Origin: Elysia marginata
Lineage: Eukaryota; Mollusca; Gastropoda; Plakobranchidae
DNA: 31,347 nt
Reading direction: 5' to 3'
NCBI GenBank assembly: GCA_019649035.1
Contig: BMAT01002810.1
Location: 4,318 to 35,664 of the forward strand
The notes beneath the pieces are model-generated. The model did no database searches. It was given only the letters and a program-made list of their open reading frames with translations, and had not been told where the DNA came from. Positions 1 to 11,722 of this stretch are shown here, piece by piece (the first letter of the stretch is position 1; each line of letters starts with the position of its first letter). Made by a program: the position numbers and the translations under genes.

Positions 1-543
1 GATAGATAGATAGATAGATAGATAGATAGAGAGCGAAATAGAAATAGAGCGAAATAGATTTAGAGACAAAATGAGACAGACAAAGAGGCAGAGAAACGGA
101 TAGAGAGAACGGACAAAGATTCATTCCTGTTTGTTTTCTTCAGTCTTTTAGAAAAGAAAATGATTCTAGAAAGTTAAAAAGGAGATACGTGTATGTGATT
201 TAGAGGGGAAAAGGAGAAAGAACCAAATATGGAAAACAGGCAGATTATTGGCAAGAGAGAGGAAGCAGAAAGGGGCAGAAAAAAAATGAGTACAAAGGTT
301 CTGTGACTTAGGGAGAAGTACAGACTCAGACAGAGACAATAATTGGTTGAAGAGAGACAGACAGACAGACAGGCAGACAGACAGAGACAGACAGACCGAC
401 AGATAGATACAAAAAAGAAAGACGAATAGATATAGATAGATAGATAGATAGATAGATAACTAGATAGAAAGAGATAGAGAGAGAGTTAGTGGGTGATAGA
501 CAGAGAGAGATATATATAGAGAGATAGAGAGTTAGTGAGTGAT

Positions 544-606
<63 letters not shown>

Positions 607-620
607 ATTTTACGTGAAGT
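1..620. repeat. Purine-rich microsatellite block: GATA, GACA and GA tracts
   Basis: GATA units at 1-30 and about 430-460, GACA units at about 356-400, and an almost pure (GA)n tract at about 549-602. Decayed GA-rich sequence lies between. No gene is supported. Confidence 0.93.
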
Positions 621-1380
621 TCAAAATGTAATTCGAATTGAAAAAAAAACTAACGTTTTCGAATGCTTTTTATAACGGAAACACAAACTGCAAACTATGA
701 GAATGTTTTTAAAACGTCTATTCTCTTTAGCAGAACGTCTAACAATGTTCCTCCGAATGAACAACAAGGCCTGCTTCGTGATTTTTTTAGAATCATTAGT
801 TGTTTTGTTGTTTTTTTTTGCAAAATGAGACACAAATTGATCAAGACATTTAAAGAGCAAGTTTTACGGAAACGGATCGAGCTGAAACGATGCTTTCATT
901 GAAACAAGAATAATCTTTTCCAATACCTTTTCCAGCGTGTTGTTTTAAAACTTTTCTTTATAAGGCAAATTTAAACACATGATAATATAGATGTATTTGT
1001 TTAATATCAGATTTTTCTCTTTGTTTGTCTTATTCAACAAGATCGCGTTCCAAACATCGGGTACATTATCATAGGGATAATTATAAACTTAATCAAGGAT
1101 TGGTGTTTATGTTTTCCTGTGTTTAGTTGAGACAGTTTAACACTGGACTCTCTCTCTCTCTCTTGAACATCTTGTCATTCACATATTTTTGGTCTCATCT
1201 CTTTCAGATTACACATAATTGTGGTTGCTATTTATAGATATCTTTATAAGACTTTCAGCTCTCCTCTGCTATCTTTTCGAGTCTCTTGTTTGTCAACAAT
1301 AGCTTAAGCTGTTAAGAAGAAGGAGAAACAGGGAGAAAAGAGATTGGTTGAGATAAGAATCTCCAAACAAAAAAATGTGA
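621..1380. other. AT-rich unique sequence, no feature seen
   Basis: Short open frames overlap on both strands at 621-902, contain homopolymers and show no conserved motif. A CT run occurs at about 1149-1163. Nothing else stands out. Confidence 0.5.
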
Positions 1381-1998
1381 GGGATTAAAGAGAGAGAAAA
1401 GGAGAGAGAGAGAGAGCGTGAGAGAGATAGAGAGAGAGAGCGTGAGAGAAACAGAGGGAGGTGGGAGATACTTATGAAAGAAGAGGAAAAATGGATAATA
1501 TGGGTGGTCAGAGAGAAAGGAATGTGAGTAAATAGATATCTACGTAGATGGATAAAAACCAAACTTAACTGATAGGTTGGAAGATCATGCACATGGTTAT
1601 ATAGATTGGAATCAGATTGTGAGATATTATAGATAGAGACTAATACACAGGCAGAAATACAGACGGAAGTTTGAATAAATAGATACAGAGGTGGATTGAT
1701 ATTCAGATAGATCGAGATTTAGATAGGTGGGTAGATAGATAGATAGGTGTATAGATATACAGAAAAATAGATAGATACATACATCGATAGATATCCATTG
1801 TAGCCTAGTCTTACCTTATTTTTATGCGACACCGTGTTTCTCGCCGTACGGTTGGTAGGCGCGTCGTTAGGGAACTGTTTCTATTCCGTTCGCGCCGTCA
1901 TGCTCATTTAGATAGATAGATAAATAGACAGATAGATAGATAGGTAGATGGAAAGATAGATTGATTGATAGATAGATAGGTAGATAGATTGATCGATC

Positions 1999-2044
<46 letters not shown>

Positions 2045-2095
2045 GATAGATAGACAGATAGACAGACAGACAGATAGTGAGACAGCAAGATTTCA
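1381..2095. repeat. GA and GATA/GATT microsatellites
   Basis: GA-rich tract at about 1390-1460, degenerate GATA units at about 1620-1795, and a longer GATA array with GATT, GATC and GACA variants at about 1908-2085. The long minus-strand frames rich in Leu/Ser/Tyr/Ile are translations of this repeat and not genes. Confidence 0.92.
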
Positions 2096-2419
2096 TTATA
2101 TGCAGATAGGCAGTCCAGCATAAAAAATAAACCGAGAGACGAGGGTGAGAGGAAAAGAAATGATTCGACTGACGGAGACATGAGGAGCAAATATAGAAAG
2201 AAAGATGAAATTTTTGTAACCGGCAGGTATTGGTAAGTGTGGAAAAATAGAGAGGTGGGTAAACATATAAAGGATTTAGAAAAGGGGGTGAATGAGCAGT
2301 CGGTACATAAGCAGCGAAATTTAAAAAAATTCAATAGAAATAACGAGAGCTAGAGACAACAGGTTTGGGACAGTTTTCAACAACTTTTTTACATTCTATT
2401 CTTGTTTCCTATAAGGTAA

Positions 2420-2565
2420 AATTTCAATTTCAATTTCAATAGTTTTATTAGGCCAGAGGCCAATTCATCAATATACATGTATAGTAACATTCAATCTTCA
2501 AGTATAGTTTTCAAGTACAATTAACAAGCACAATCACCAATTAGATATATACACGCTCGCGTTAC
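2420..2565 (-). mobile_element. LINE 3' end with TTGAAA-type tail
   Basis: Read on the minus strand, the segment ends GGCCTCTGGCCTAATAAAAC followed by TATTGAAATTGAAATTGAAATT (2440-2420). This combines an AATAAA signal with a hexamer tail, as seen at the 3' ends of many invertebrate LINEs. No coding remnant was recognised above it, so the 5' limit is uncertain. Confidence 0.55.
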
Positions 2566-2741
2566 GCAGCCGGAAAACTCTCATTCACGTATACTCTCTC
2601 AATACTCGCGCACATAAAGCAGATAGCATTTTAAGTTCTCGTTCATTCTCAGTTTTTAAAAAGTTAACAAATTCAAACATACATCATGCAAAATGGAATA
2701 GAATATGCATTTGCTCCAATTCGACCTATAACAACTTTCCG

Positions 2742-2911
2742 TTATCTCCCGTTAACTGTAGCACCCTTTAACTTCATGCCACCGTCCTCCACCCTCATAA
2801 CTCCAACTCCAGCATGTTTCCAAAAGAACAACTTACAGTCCTCCTCAATGTGACACACGGAGCGCACGTGCGGGTCATAGTTCGTTCTAAAGGAATCACA
2901 CTGAATTTCGC
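2742..2911 (-). CDS. Weak candidate terminal exon of an unidentified gene
   Basis: On the minus strand a pyrimidine-rich tract with CAG (AG at 2913-2912) precedes a 170-nt open segment with GC content well above its surroundings. It reads GEIQCDSFRTNYDPHV, then SVCHIEEDCKLFFW and VEDGGMKLKG, and stops with TAA at 2744-2742. Three cysteines are spaced like a small extracellular module. I do not recognise the family and found no convincing upstream exon. It could also belong to an old retroelement. Confidence 0.25.
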
Positions 2912-3534
2912 CTGGGTGAACAGGGGAAAATTAAGGTCGCGCCCTGAAACCTGCCTTAGCCTTTTAACCTAAATGTGAGTAAAGGTTTTTTTTTTCTTTT
3001 CAAAAGATCGTATTGAAAAAATCAGTCGTTTCATTATATTCTGACAGAAAATTAATATAGCGCTCACCCGGGCTGTACAGTCATGTGGGTCAAGCGTAAG
3101 GGAATAGGATCTTTATTCCGAAAGTATGAACAAGGGGACTTGTGGGAAAGATAGTATGAGATTTTGAAGAGATCGGTGGCTTAAGGTTAAATCGAAATAG
3201 AATTTGGGGAGACAGAATGATGAAGATCGTCTCGCAAGTAAAAATTTTTTGCTTTGTTTTTAGTCTTTCTATAAACCTTCCGGTGCAGCTAGGACATACG
3301 TTAACTTAAAACATTGTCAGCGTGGGGGATGAATCATTTAAAACTCTGCGATCGGCACGATCCTGTCGTTGCTACAAATACAAAGCAAACACTTAAACTC
3401 AAATAAACAAAAAAATAGAGGTGGGCAAGTTACGCAGCATGGCATAGAGCAGACGATAATCTATTTTGTTTTTCACCAAATCTGTACCGTGCGTTCTTTT
3501 CTTCTTTTTCTTTTTCCTTTTACCCTTTATCTAT

Positions 3535-3632
3535 TATCTACCTATCTATCTATCTATCTATCATTGTGTCTATCTATTAACTATCCATCATCCTATCAAT
3601 ATTTCTATCTATCTACCTATCTATTATTCTCC
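3535..3632. repeat. TATC (GATA) microsatellite
   Basis: Interrupted TATC units at 3535-3562 and 3605-3632 with variant sequence between. The plus-strand frames through it are repeat translations. Confidence 0.85.
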
Positions 3633-3799
3633 TTTTGTTTATGGCTAAGTGTTGGTGTGCTTCCGGGTTCAAATGGCTGCCTTTGGTGAGATTTGGATCT
3701 TCCCGTTCAAGTTAGCGAGTCGCTAAGAGAGGCTAAACAAGGGCCGTCGCCATAAAACTTCTTTTTTAAGGAGCGTAGTGGCGACATGGTATAAGCTAT

Positions 3800-3875
3800 A
3801 TGTTTCTCTAAGTGGCAAGGCGGTGGGTGCCGAAGCTACTAAAAATCCAAGGTTCGAATCATACTTCAGGCAAAT
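3800..3875 (+). mobile_element. tRNA-like SINE head remnant
   Basis: The plus strand carries AGTGGCAAGGCGGTGGGTGC (A-box-like) followed by GGTTCGAATC (3851-3860), a near-perfect B box, at tRNA-like spacing. It does not fold convincingly as a full tRNA. Boundaries are not clear. Confidence 0.45.
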
Positions 3876-5060
3876 ATTTCTGGCAAGCAAGTCCCCTCAT
3901 TGCATAGCCGATCGGATTGAAATCATGTGGAGATTGTGGTAGCCAGTAATCTTTGGCTATGATAATTATCGTCTCCTTGATCTATCAGAAATTAGAGACC
4001 TTTAGCACACGCACCGTGTCTCACTACGCGTAAGTGAAAATCGGGAAACCAGATTGAGGAAACTATAAAAATAATGAATCCAGTTTCTAAAAATAGACCC
4101 ACAGACGTTCGCGTCATACTCACGCGTTGCTGCTTAAAGTCTGTATGTTTGGTTGCACGACTTAGCGAAATAGCACCGTCTTGTTGCAGCAAATTTTTAC
4201 CTTCAGGATAAAATTTGTGACTTAAGGTAGGATGTTTTTTTAAATAGAGAGATGTATTTCTCTGAATTTACCATCGTAGTTTTGGTATCAAGTAACTTCT
4301 CGGTTTTGCCATTGCAGCACAAGCCAGCAGAAACCATGGCTTCCTGCGAACGTCAATTCGTTTTGTGGTAAAGCCGTAACATAGGGATTTCTGACTTCTT
4401 TCTCCTTTAGACAACGTTATTGCGTATATTTTGTCAATCTCTAGAGTGAAGTCTTTTTCATTTGCTTAACATCTTCATCGGTAAATCCTTCCAATAAAGA
4501 GTTGTGGTCTTTTCTCTTTCGCGCTTTCAGTTTTTCTGCTAGTCAGAATCAGTTTGTAGGCCTGTAATTTCAGACCCCTTTTCACAATTCTTTGCACCGG
4601 GCTTCTTCCTATCTGTGATGATCTGATGCTATTTGTCTGTTTGGTTTATGGGTGAGAAGCACAGACCGCAAAACAGCTTTGGTGCGGAGGTCGATGTGTG
4701 TTGTCGGTGAGTTTCGGTAACTTTTCGAAAAAACATTTTTCGTTTCGTTATTTATTAACGGATTTTGTTGATATTAATATGGCGAGGTATTGTAGAAATA
4801 GTTGATTTGACACATGCTAAAATTGTATAGCATATGCAAAAAGACTTTTAGAAATTAATATAGCTCTCCAAATTTGGGGACGTTTTATGAGAGCCACCCG
4901 GTACATGTTTCTTTGTCTTTTTATATCTTTCTCTTTTACGGTTTTTAACTGATTGTGTATTGATCTTTATGCGCCACAACTGTGACTCTTATGATTATTA
5001 ACGTTTGTTCCTTCACTCTGAACGTTTGGCATTATTACAGACTTCTTTTCTAGTTTGTTA
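3876..5060. other. Unique sequence, nothing recognised
   Basis: No exon with paired splice sites, no RNA gene and no clear repeat was found. The minus-strand open frame at 3992-4192 shows no recognisable motif. Confidence 0.45.
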
Positions 5061-5061
5061 A

Positions 5062-5098
<37 letters not shown>

Positions 5099-5104
5099 TC
5101 TCTT
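5061..5104. repeat. CT microsatellite
   Basis: A (CT)n tract interrupted by single TTT units. Confidence 0.9.
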
Positions 5105-6640
5105 ATAGTAATATGCTTGTTATAAAAAAAGTAAAATTTAATGATATGGTCATATCTGAACATAGCATACAAAATGCTTTCGAATTTCCATTTTTATTTT
5201 TGAATCGCTTGTCTATTAATTAGGACCTCTTTAAATTAAACGCCTTTATGGAAAAAAAATACTTTGTGAACTAGTTTCTTCCTGTTGTAAAATGAAAGTC
5301 TATTCAATTTGATTCACTCTATCAGTCTCTTGTGTCTGTATGCCTCACTCATGCCCGCTTTCTTCCTCTCTCTCTCTTCCTCTCTCAATCTTTCTTTCTC
5401 TTCTGTGCGTTTCTTTCCTCTGTACCCACCCACACAGCTGACAACAGAAGACTGTCTGTTTAAACCGTTGCAGGAAACACAAGGGGATGAAAACATTAGC
5501 TGTAACCTTAGAAGGTCGCCAAGGGAGACAATCCTGAATTCATGTTTCGTCACCACGACAGTCGGCATGGCCATGCTCTGGTGGCCTGCTAGCGCCATGC
5601 ACGAAATGGTTCAAATAACTCGAAAACAGCTATTCGAATAAACCGAGTAATCGATAATCTCTTTTTGGAATCGAGCTTTTCAGGCCTTTGATTTGTTATT
5701 ATATACGTTTTGTTAACGAAAAGGAATAAATAGTAAGAGAAAGGAAGAAAGAAAGGAGAAATGCCAGAGATAAACATAAGGAAGAAAAAGGAGAGGTCAA
5801 GAGAAAACGAAGTGTAAAAAAGGAAAAAGTGAAAAGAATATACAAGGTGGAAAATAGAAAAAAAAAGATAACGAGAATGTGTTAACATTTCATTTTCTTC
5901 AGAGGTTTCTTTTTTTCATTCTTCATTGAAATCGGTAATTTAAACATTCGTCTATAGCAATAATTTACTAATTTTTTTTCCTTTTCCAACAGTATTGCAT
6001 CTCTTCTCTTTGAACGGTTTCATGTCACTCCAATTTCTAAAGGATGCTTAACAAGATAAACATATATATATACTTATATATATATATATAAGAAACACCC
6101 AAATGACGGTGAACTTTCAATTAAGTCAATAATTTAAAAACTATTCTATCCAAATTAGAACTAAAAGGTTTTTTTTTAATTCACCATAAATGAAAAATCT
6201 TTTTAAATCACAACTTCAAACTTTCTGTCGAGGGTCCAGATCATTTTTTAAATACAGTAGCTTCCCTGGAGCTTTAATGAAAAAAAAATTAAAACCGGAA
6301 AAGAAAACAACCCAAAAGTACCCAAAACCATATAAATAAGACATTTCACAAGAACAATCTACTGTCGCCTAATTCGTAAGAAATGAAATTCATCAATCTA
6401 ATGATAAACTAGCAGTTACTACACATTGTGCCTACTAACTTTAAACTTAATAGACGTTTATAATTTATCATTACCTCAATTTATTATTATCTTGACATTG
6501 TTTCAATCCACAAAGGTAAAACCTGATTGTTACTCGATTTCTGAAATATCGAATACTGACATCGAATAATCATTTCTATGTCAAAATTCGAATACTGTTA
6601 TAGTATAATCGGTTCTATAACCCGGCCTAATTCCACGGCT
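5105..6640. other. AT-rich intergenic sequence with low-complexity patches
   Basis: CT-rich at 5365-5405, A/G-rich at about 5715-5875 and a TA repeat at about 6060-6092. The plus-strand frame 5441-5641 follows a CACAG acceptor-like site but shows no family motif. No gene is called. Confidence 0.5.
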
Positions 6641-6845
6641 ACCGATTGTTATCACAGAGCAGACGGTGTCGATGCGGCCCACTGGACTCGAGAAATCTGC
6701 GACAGGCGAGCTCACCCGAGCAGCCAGGCAGCCAGACCTCGATCTTTTGGCCTGGTCTGTCACCCCGAATTTCGATCTTTTAATACTGTAAAACCAGGCC
6801 CTAGTTCTCACTGCCCCCCCCCTGCCACCCCCCCCACCCCAATTG
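6640..6845. other. GC-rich patch ending in a C-run (G-rich on the minus strand)
   Basis: Local GC is clearly higher than the surroundings. GGCCTGGT (6749-6756) and ACCAGGCC (6793-6800) form an 8-bp inverted repeat, and GATCTTTT occurs twice. Positions 6814-6840 are nearly all C, interrupted by TG and A, so the minus strand carries several G runs. Open frames cross it on both strands, which suggests composition rather than coding. Confidence 0.6.
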
Positions 6846-9399
6846 AGCCATGTGTATTTCAGGGCCTTAATGATGATATTCTCCGGGGCAAAGACTCTAA
6901 ACTTTGTAAAATCAAGGAAAGTTGGCCAGCAGAAGTTAGTTATGACAAGCATGAACTCAGCATTATCATAGATTGGAAATTTATCTCAGTTATAAAGATT
7001 GCAACGAATTGAGATTTTTATGGTAGGGTCTCATAGACTTATGCCGATTCATTTGGCTGTGGCCCGCTTTTTTTCTTCTTTTTTTGTTTGCGCGTACGCA
7101 TTCATGTGAATGAGTTTATAATATTGGTGTTTAGGGACATCTTTAAAGTCTTCGGCAACGTCCCGTTGTTGACTTTAGTATAGCATACGCGATATGTTGT
7201 AGTATTACGGATGTAGTATCCGCACAATTATATAAACTTTCTGACTTTTGCTTGGTTTTCTCTAGTTGCCTCATTGAGGAATTTATCCCATGGTCATATA
7301 CTGGGCTTTGTCTGAACTAGAGTTGTTCACTTATGGTCCAAAAAGGCAATGCTGAGCATGTAGGTTTACATCTGTGTTAAAGTTAGGGCTAACCATCTCT
7401 TAGCACTGTTCAAAATCAATTGCGTTTGTGTAACCAAAAAAACTTATGCCATTTGAAAAATACGCGCACAAATCTACGTACAGTTCTCCTTGATTAGAGA
7501 TACGTCAATTCTCTTTTAACAGAGGATACTTTTTTAGAGAAGAAGATATTTTGGAGAGCTAAAGCGAAAAAAAATAAGAAAAGATCAGCCGTGATTGTGA
7601 TAAAATAAGACAGGTCAAAACAGAGAAAGACAGACACAGAAACATAGAAAGAGAGAGAGAGAGGCAGGCACACAGGCATATAAACAGATGGACATACAGA
7701 GACAGAGAACAGGAAAAAAATAAGAACTATATTAATCACTGTTATAAAGAACCGTAGTTTAACATATAATTTTGTAAAGCATTTAGTGAAACATTTCTAG
7801 AGCTTAAAAAGAAATTTTTAATTAAAAGCCATTTCTTGTTATTGTAGAAAAAAAATAAATTAAAGTGTCGTATCTGAATATCAGTCCTATCCAATTGTAT
7901 GAAAATCTTTTTATCACGTAGAATATTTAAAAAGAAATATTGGAAGATTATAGTTCTTTTCATTCAGATTGGTATTGATTACTAATTACTTCAGTCATCA
8001 TCGCGTCTTGTTGTAATTGAAAGAAAATAACTTAACCAATAATGTAAAGCAAACATTACTCTGTTACTTGGAGCTTTAAACTCAAAGATCTTTGTTTTCA
8101 CGTTTCACAAGTCCAGAGAGACTAGAAGATAGAATAATTCTTTTACAAAAAAAACCCAACATATTTTGGTTCCCTTTTTCCGATTGAAACAATCAAGGAG
8201 TTCTCTCTGTTTCTCTCACTCTCTCACTGTCTGTCTCTTTATTTTTTTTCTTTTTCAATCTCGCTCTCCCTGATTCTAATGTTCTCCTTACCGTTATTTC
8301 TCCTCAATTCTAAGTTGTCTTGCTTTTTCTGTCTTCAGTTTTTCTCACTCCCGTCGTGTGTCTATATCTCTCTATATGTCGATTCTCTCCATTCCTTCCT
8401 CATAGGCTCATACTTTTTGGCTTCCTCTTCTTTTACTCATTCTGTCTTACTCCTTGTGCTTGTACTCTCTCTCTCTCTCTTATCTCTCTCTATTACTATA
8501 CCCCTCTCTCTCCCTCTCACTTTTCTATGCGAATTTCTATTGCTTTGAAATTGTGTTCTAACCCAATCACTTCTCTCTTTATTTTTCTTGTCGCGAGTGA
8601 GCGAAAACATTTGAGGCCTGAGAGCCATTGTCGTACTCTTCTAACTGACTGGATCATAGCCCACGACACGCCCCTTCCATTTCACGCTAGAATAGACCTG
8701 AGGAGGTGTCAAATGCAGAGAAAAAAAAGTACTGGACTGAGAAAGAAGGAAAGAAAAATATTGAGGGAGGTAGACAAAAAGATACGCATGCATAGAAAGA
8801 GAGAGAGAAAGAGTAAGAAAGATGGAGAGATAAAAAGATATATAAAAATGAAATAGGACAGATTGGTGGGGGTTTGAGATAGGCCTGTTTTATTTACGGC
8901 TAGAATATTTCTGAGATTTTAACGAGAGACACACACACACAAACTGACACATAATTTTAGAAAATGTTGAGAGTATTAGACAAAAGGATAAGCATGAAAA
9001 TAAAAAGAGTGAGAGAGGCGGGGATAAAAAAGGAACCACTTGTGCACAGTTAGAATGGAATAAAGAGATAGATTTGAGAGAAGGTTGATAAAGAGATAGA
9101 CGCAAAAAATAAAGATCATACAGAATGACAGACAGGCAGAGAAAGATATGTAAGGCAGGCAGTAAGAAATCGATTCAAATTTAGTAAGATAGGAGGAAAA
9201 ATGGCGGAAACAATATTAAATGGTCTTCTCCAAAGGTTGTGAGAAAAGCTCTTGCAAACAAAAAGAATTTTAGCTTCTAAGTCTAGACATGATTAACAGT
9301 GTTATGGTTTATTCCAATTCAAAGGCAATTGGTTTCCGCTACTAGCCTTGCAAGACCTCTGGCTATGCGATTTACTGGTTAATCTTTCATATCCCGGTT
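6846..9399. other. Intergenic sequence with purine- and pyrimidine-rich patches
   Basis: A/G-rich at about 7555-7720, CT-rich at about 8200-8520 and A/G-rich at about 8705-9150, with a short AC run at about 8929-8941. The overlapping open frames here are low-complexity translations. No exon supported. Confidence 0.55.
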
Positions 9400-9712
9400 A
9401 GGTTAGGTTGTTTGAATTTTAACGTCTCTTTCCAACTATAAGGTTATATCAGAGACGAAGCTTGGGACAATTGAAAGCGTGCTATCATCACACTGTGATG
9501 TAAGGAGCGCTTGCGTATACCACATCCAGTCTCATTATGCTGACACCGGGAGAACCAGACTTAGAACTAAATCCACAAAGCCAGACACTAGGCGAATCAG
9601 CTGCCAATACCAACCGATTTTAAAGTCCTTGGTTTGACTCGGCCGGGGATCGAACCACGCACCTCCCGATCTCTGAGCGAGTGTCTTATCGCTAGGCCAC
9701 AGAGCCGGTTTA
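9400..9712 (-). mobile_element. tRNA-derived SINE
   Basis: On the minus strand a tRNA-like head runs from about 9712. It has an A-box-like TGGCCTAGC (9699-9691) and a near-canonical B box GGTTCGATCCC (9656-9646), spaced as in a class with an extended arm. A non-tRNA body continues through AAGGACTTTAAAATCGGT and GGTGTCAGCATAATG, a core I associate with SINEs widespread in molluscs and other invertebrates (recollection, not searched). The lower end is approximate. Confidence 0.75.
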
Positions 9713-11396
9713 ATATCCAGGTCTAAATTATGTCTCCTAAATTTGCCAAGGGTGAAACGATGGGGGGAAAGGGAGGGGGGCGCGTGTACAAAGATACATC
9801 CAGCTGTACAAAGATTAGCGTGACTCAAGAAGCTGATCTACTCAGCAGTAAAAAATTAAAAGACTACCCCATTTACTTTCAAAGAATTTTGAATTTCTTT
9901 AAAGAAAACAGTTGGTGTGTTTGCAGAGAAACATAACCTTTGTGGATTACAGTTTCATTTTATTGTTAGTGATTTTTTATCCAAAAAAATACAAAAGATG
10001 ATTATTAAAATAGTTTCAAGACAAAGTTAGTAACTCCTATCTGGTATTATAGAAAGTTAAGCCTTTTTTGTCTTAATCAAACTTTATCCGGCGCGTTGTT
10101 AATCGCATCCTTTTAACTTTACCCTACCAACCATAATTATACCATTGTCATTCCAGTAACAGCAGGCCTAGTTTAATAATTTATATGTGCCCTTGAAAAA
10201 TTTACACTATAATTGTTATCGCAAACCTTCTATTTCCCTTCTTGCGTCTCTCTCTCCTACTCCCTCTCTCTCTATAAAAGAGGTGACTATCATAGTAACT
10301 TTTCATGAATTTTTCTCGAGCTTTAGTTAGCAAAAGTAAAAGACAAGAAGAGAGAGAGAGGGAGAAAGAGAAACAACACACACACACAACGAGAGAGAGA
10401 GAGAGCGAGAGAGAGAGAGAGAGAGAGAACGTCACGAGCTTTAGATGTTAATACATGTGTAAGGAAAACTAAACTGCATTTTGACTTCTAATCCACAATG
10501 ATTATGAACTTCTTTTGTAATCGTCTTGTATGTGTGCATATTGGATTTTTCGAGTACTATAGTATTTTTCTTCCTCTAGAAAGCTTGGCTGGATGTGTTT
10601 GGAACACTGATTTCATCAGAATGTACGAAGAAGACTAAGAGGAGGTAAATGTTTGAAATACTCTGTTAGTAATAGGAAAAGAGTAATGCCCCTTTGACAT
10701 TAAATCACATTGTCAAAAAGGCCATTACACGTAAATTCGTAAATCAATTTACATTCCAATGTCTCAAAGTATCAACTAAGTTCAACTGTTCTGACCGCAA
10801 TGATAGTGGCCACAACGCTTGTGGCAATACATCGTTCATCAACTGTTTGCACGAAGATAGGATATGTTTGGTTTTTTTTGGTATATTCACCAGAATGGGA
10901 TACCCAATATTTCGCTTATCCTTGGATTGGAAAAGCTTTTGTTTATCTTCGTATCCTAACCTTAATCTTACCTTAAATGGTAGACCTGATTTTAACATAT
11001 AACTGCAAACATTAATTTGTTCTTTTTATTATTATTGTATTATCAATATTAGTACAGTAATATGATATTGTTGTTATTGTCACTAAAATTATGTGCTTTT
11101 TATTAGTGGTATTACTATGAGTTCAGTACAAGTACTATATGTAGTATTGTTATCATTATCATTATACACGTGTAAACTGCCCGCGAAATTCGCGGTTTTA
11201 AGCAAAGATAATGGGATTGGTTTGAGTACAGAATCGAAGATTGGGTTTACGTCCAATTGAAAAGTTCCCTTCTTTCCCTTATGTCCCCATAATTTTGTAT
11301 TATCTAAATCAAGTCTGTCTTCCTCTTCCTGCAGGCTTACCCTCTGCGCGTCAATATTCTTTCGTCTCAACGCTTTTTCTTTATTATTTATCTTCC
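9713..11396. other. Intergenic sequence with a GA microsatellite
   Basis: Interrupted GA tract at about 10348-10429, including an AC run at 10377-10388. A perfect 7-bp inverted repeat, CCGCGAA-A-TTCGCGG, lies at about 11182-11196. Frames at 10694-11002 overlap on both strands and show no motif. Confidence 0.5.
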
Positions 11397-11722
11397 TGTA
11401 ACCGTTTTATCCTCCTCTTTATCATAATTATTCCACATCTCTCTCTCCCTCTTTCGCTATGTCTTACATCTCTGTATGTCTTTCAGTCTTTTACTCTCCC
11501 AACTTCTCTTTTGGTCCTAAGCCATGAGTTTATCTTCTGTAAAAGATTTTAGAAATAACGCCTTCTCTTTTTTAATCTCCTTAGAACAGTCTATCCTCCT
11601 TTTTATCATAGTCCACATGTCCTCTCTCTCCCTCGCTTTGTCTTTACATGTCTGTTTATAGGCCTACCTGTATATTCTTCTATTCCCTTCTTTTTTGGCC
11701 CTAACAAATGAGTTTCTACTGT
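11397..11722. repeat. Diverged direct duplication, two pyrimidine-rich units
   Basis: Units at about 11397-11540 and 11585-11722 share an ordered series of blocks: TATCCTCCT, TTTATCATA, CCACAT, CTCTCTCTCCCT, TGTCTTTACAT-like, a GGYCCTAA block, and ATGAGTTT followed by CTGTA. They differ by many substitutions and small indels, so the duplication looks old. Confidence 0.55.

Noticed and set aside
1867-2334. 155-residue minus-strand frame rich in Ser/Leu/Ile/Tyr
   Set aside because: It is a translation of the GATA array and adjacent GA-rich DNA; repeated YLSI units follow the microsatellite.
3640-3690. B-box-like GGGTTCAAATGG on the plus strand
   Set aside because: No A box at tRNA-like distance; a chance match is likely.
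5441-5641. Plus-strand open segment after a CACAG site, reading LTTEDCLFKPLQ and on to a stop
   Set aside because: Only one exon-like border, no recognisable family and an opposing frame on the minus strand; too weak to call.
6578-7012. 144-residue plus-strand frame
   Set aside because: It spans the GC-rich patch and C-run, is shadowed by a similar frame on the other strand, has no known motif and no splice partners.
8279-8856. Long overlapping frames in CT-rich DNA
   Set aside because: Composition-driven Ser/Leu-rich and Lys/Arg-rich translations of CT and AG tracts.
10694-11002. 102-residue plus-strand and 84-residue minus-strand frames over the same DNA
   Set aside because: Neither has a motif, splice context or codon bias that favours it; treated as chance open sequence.
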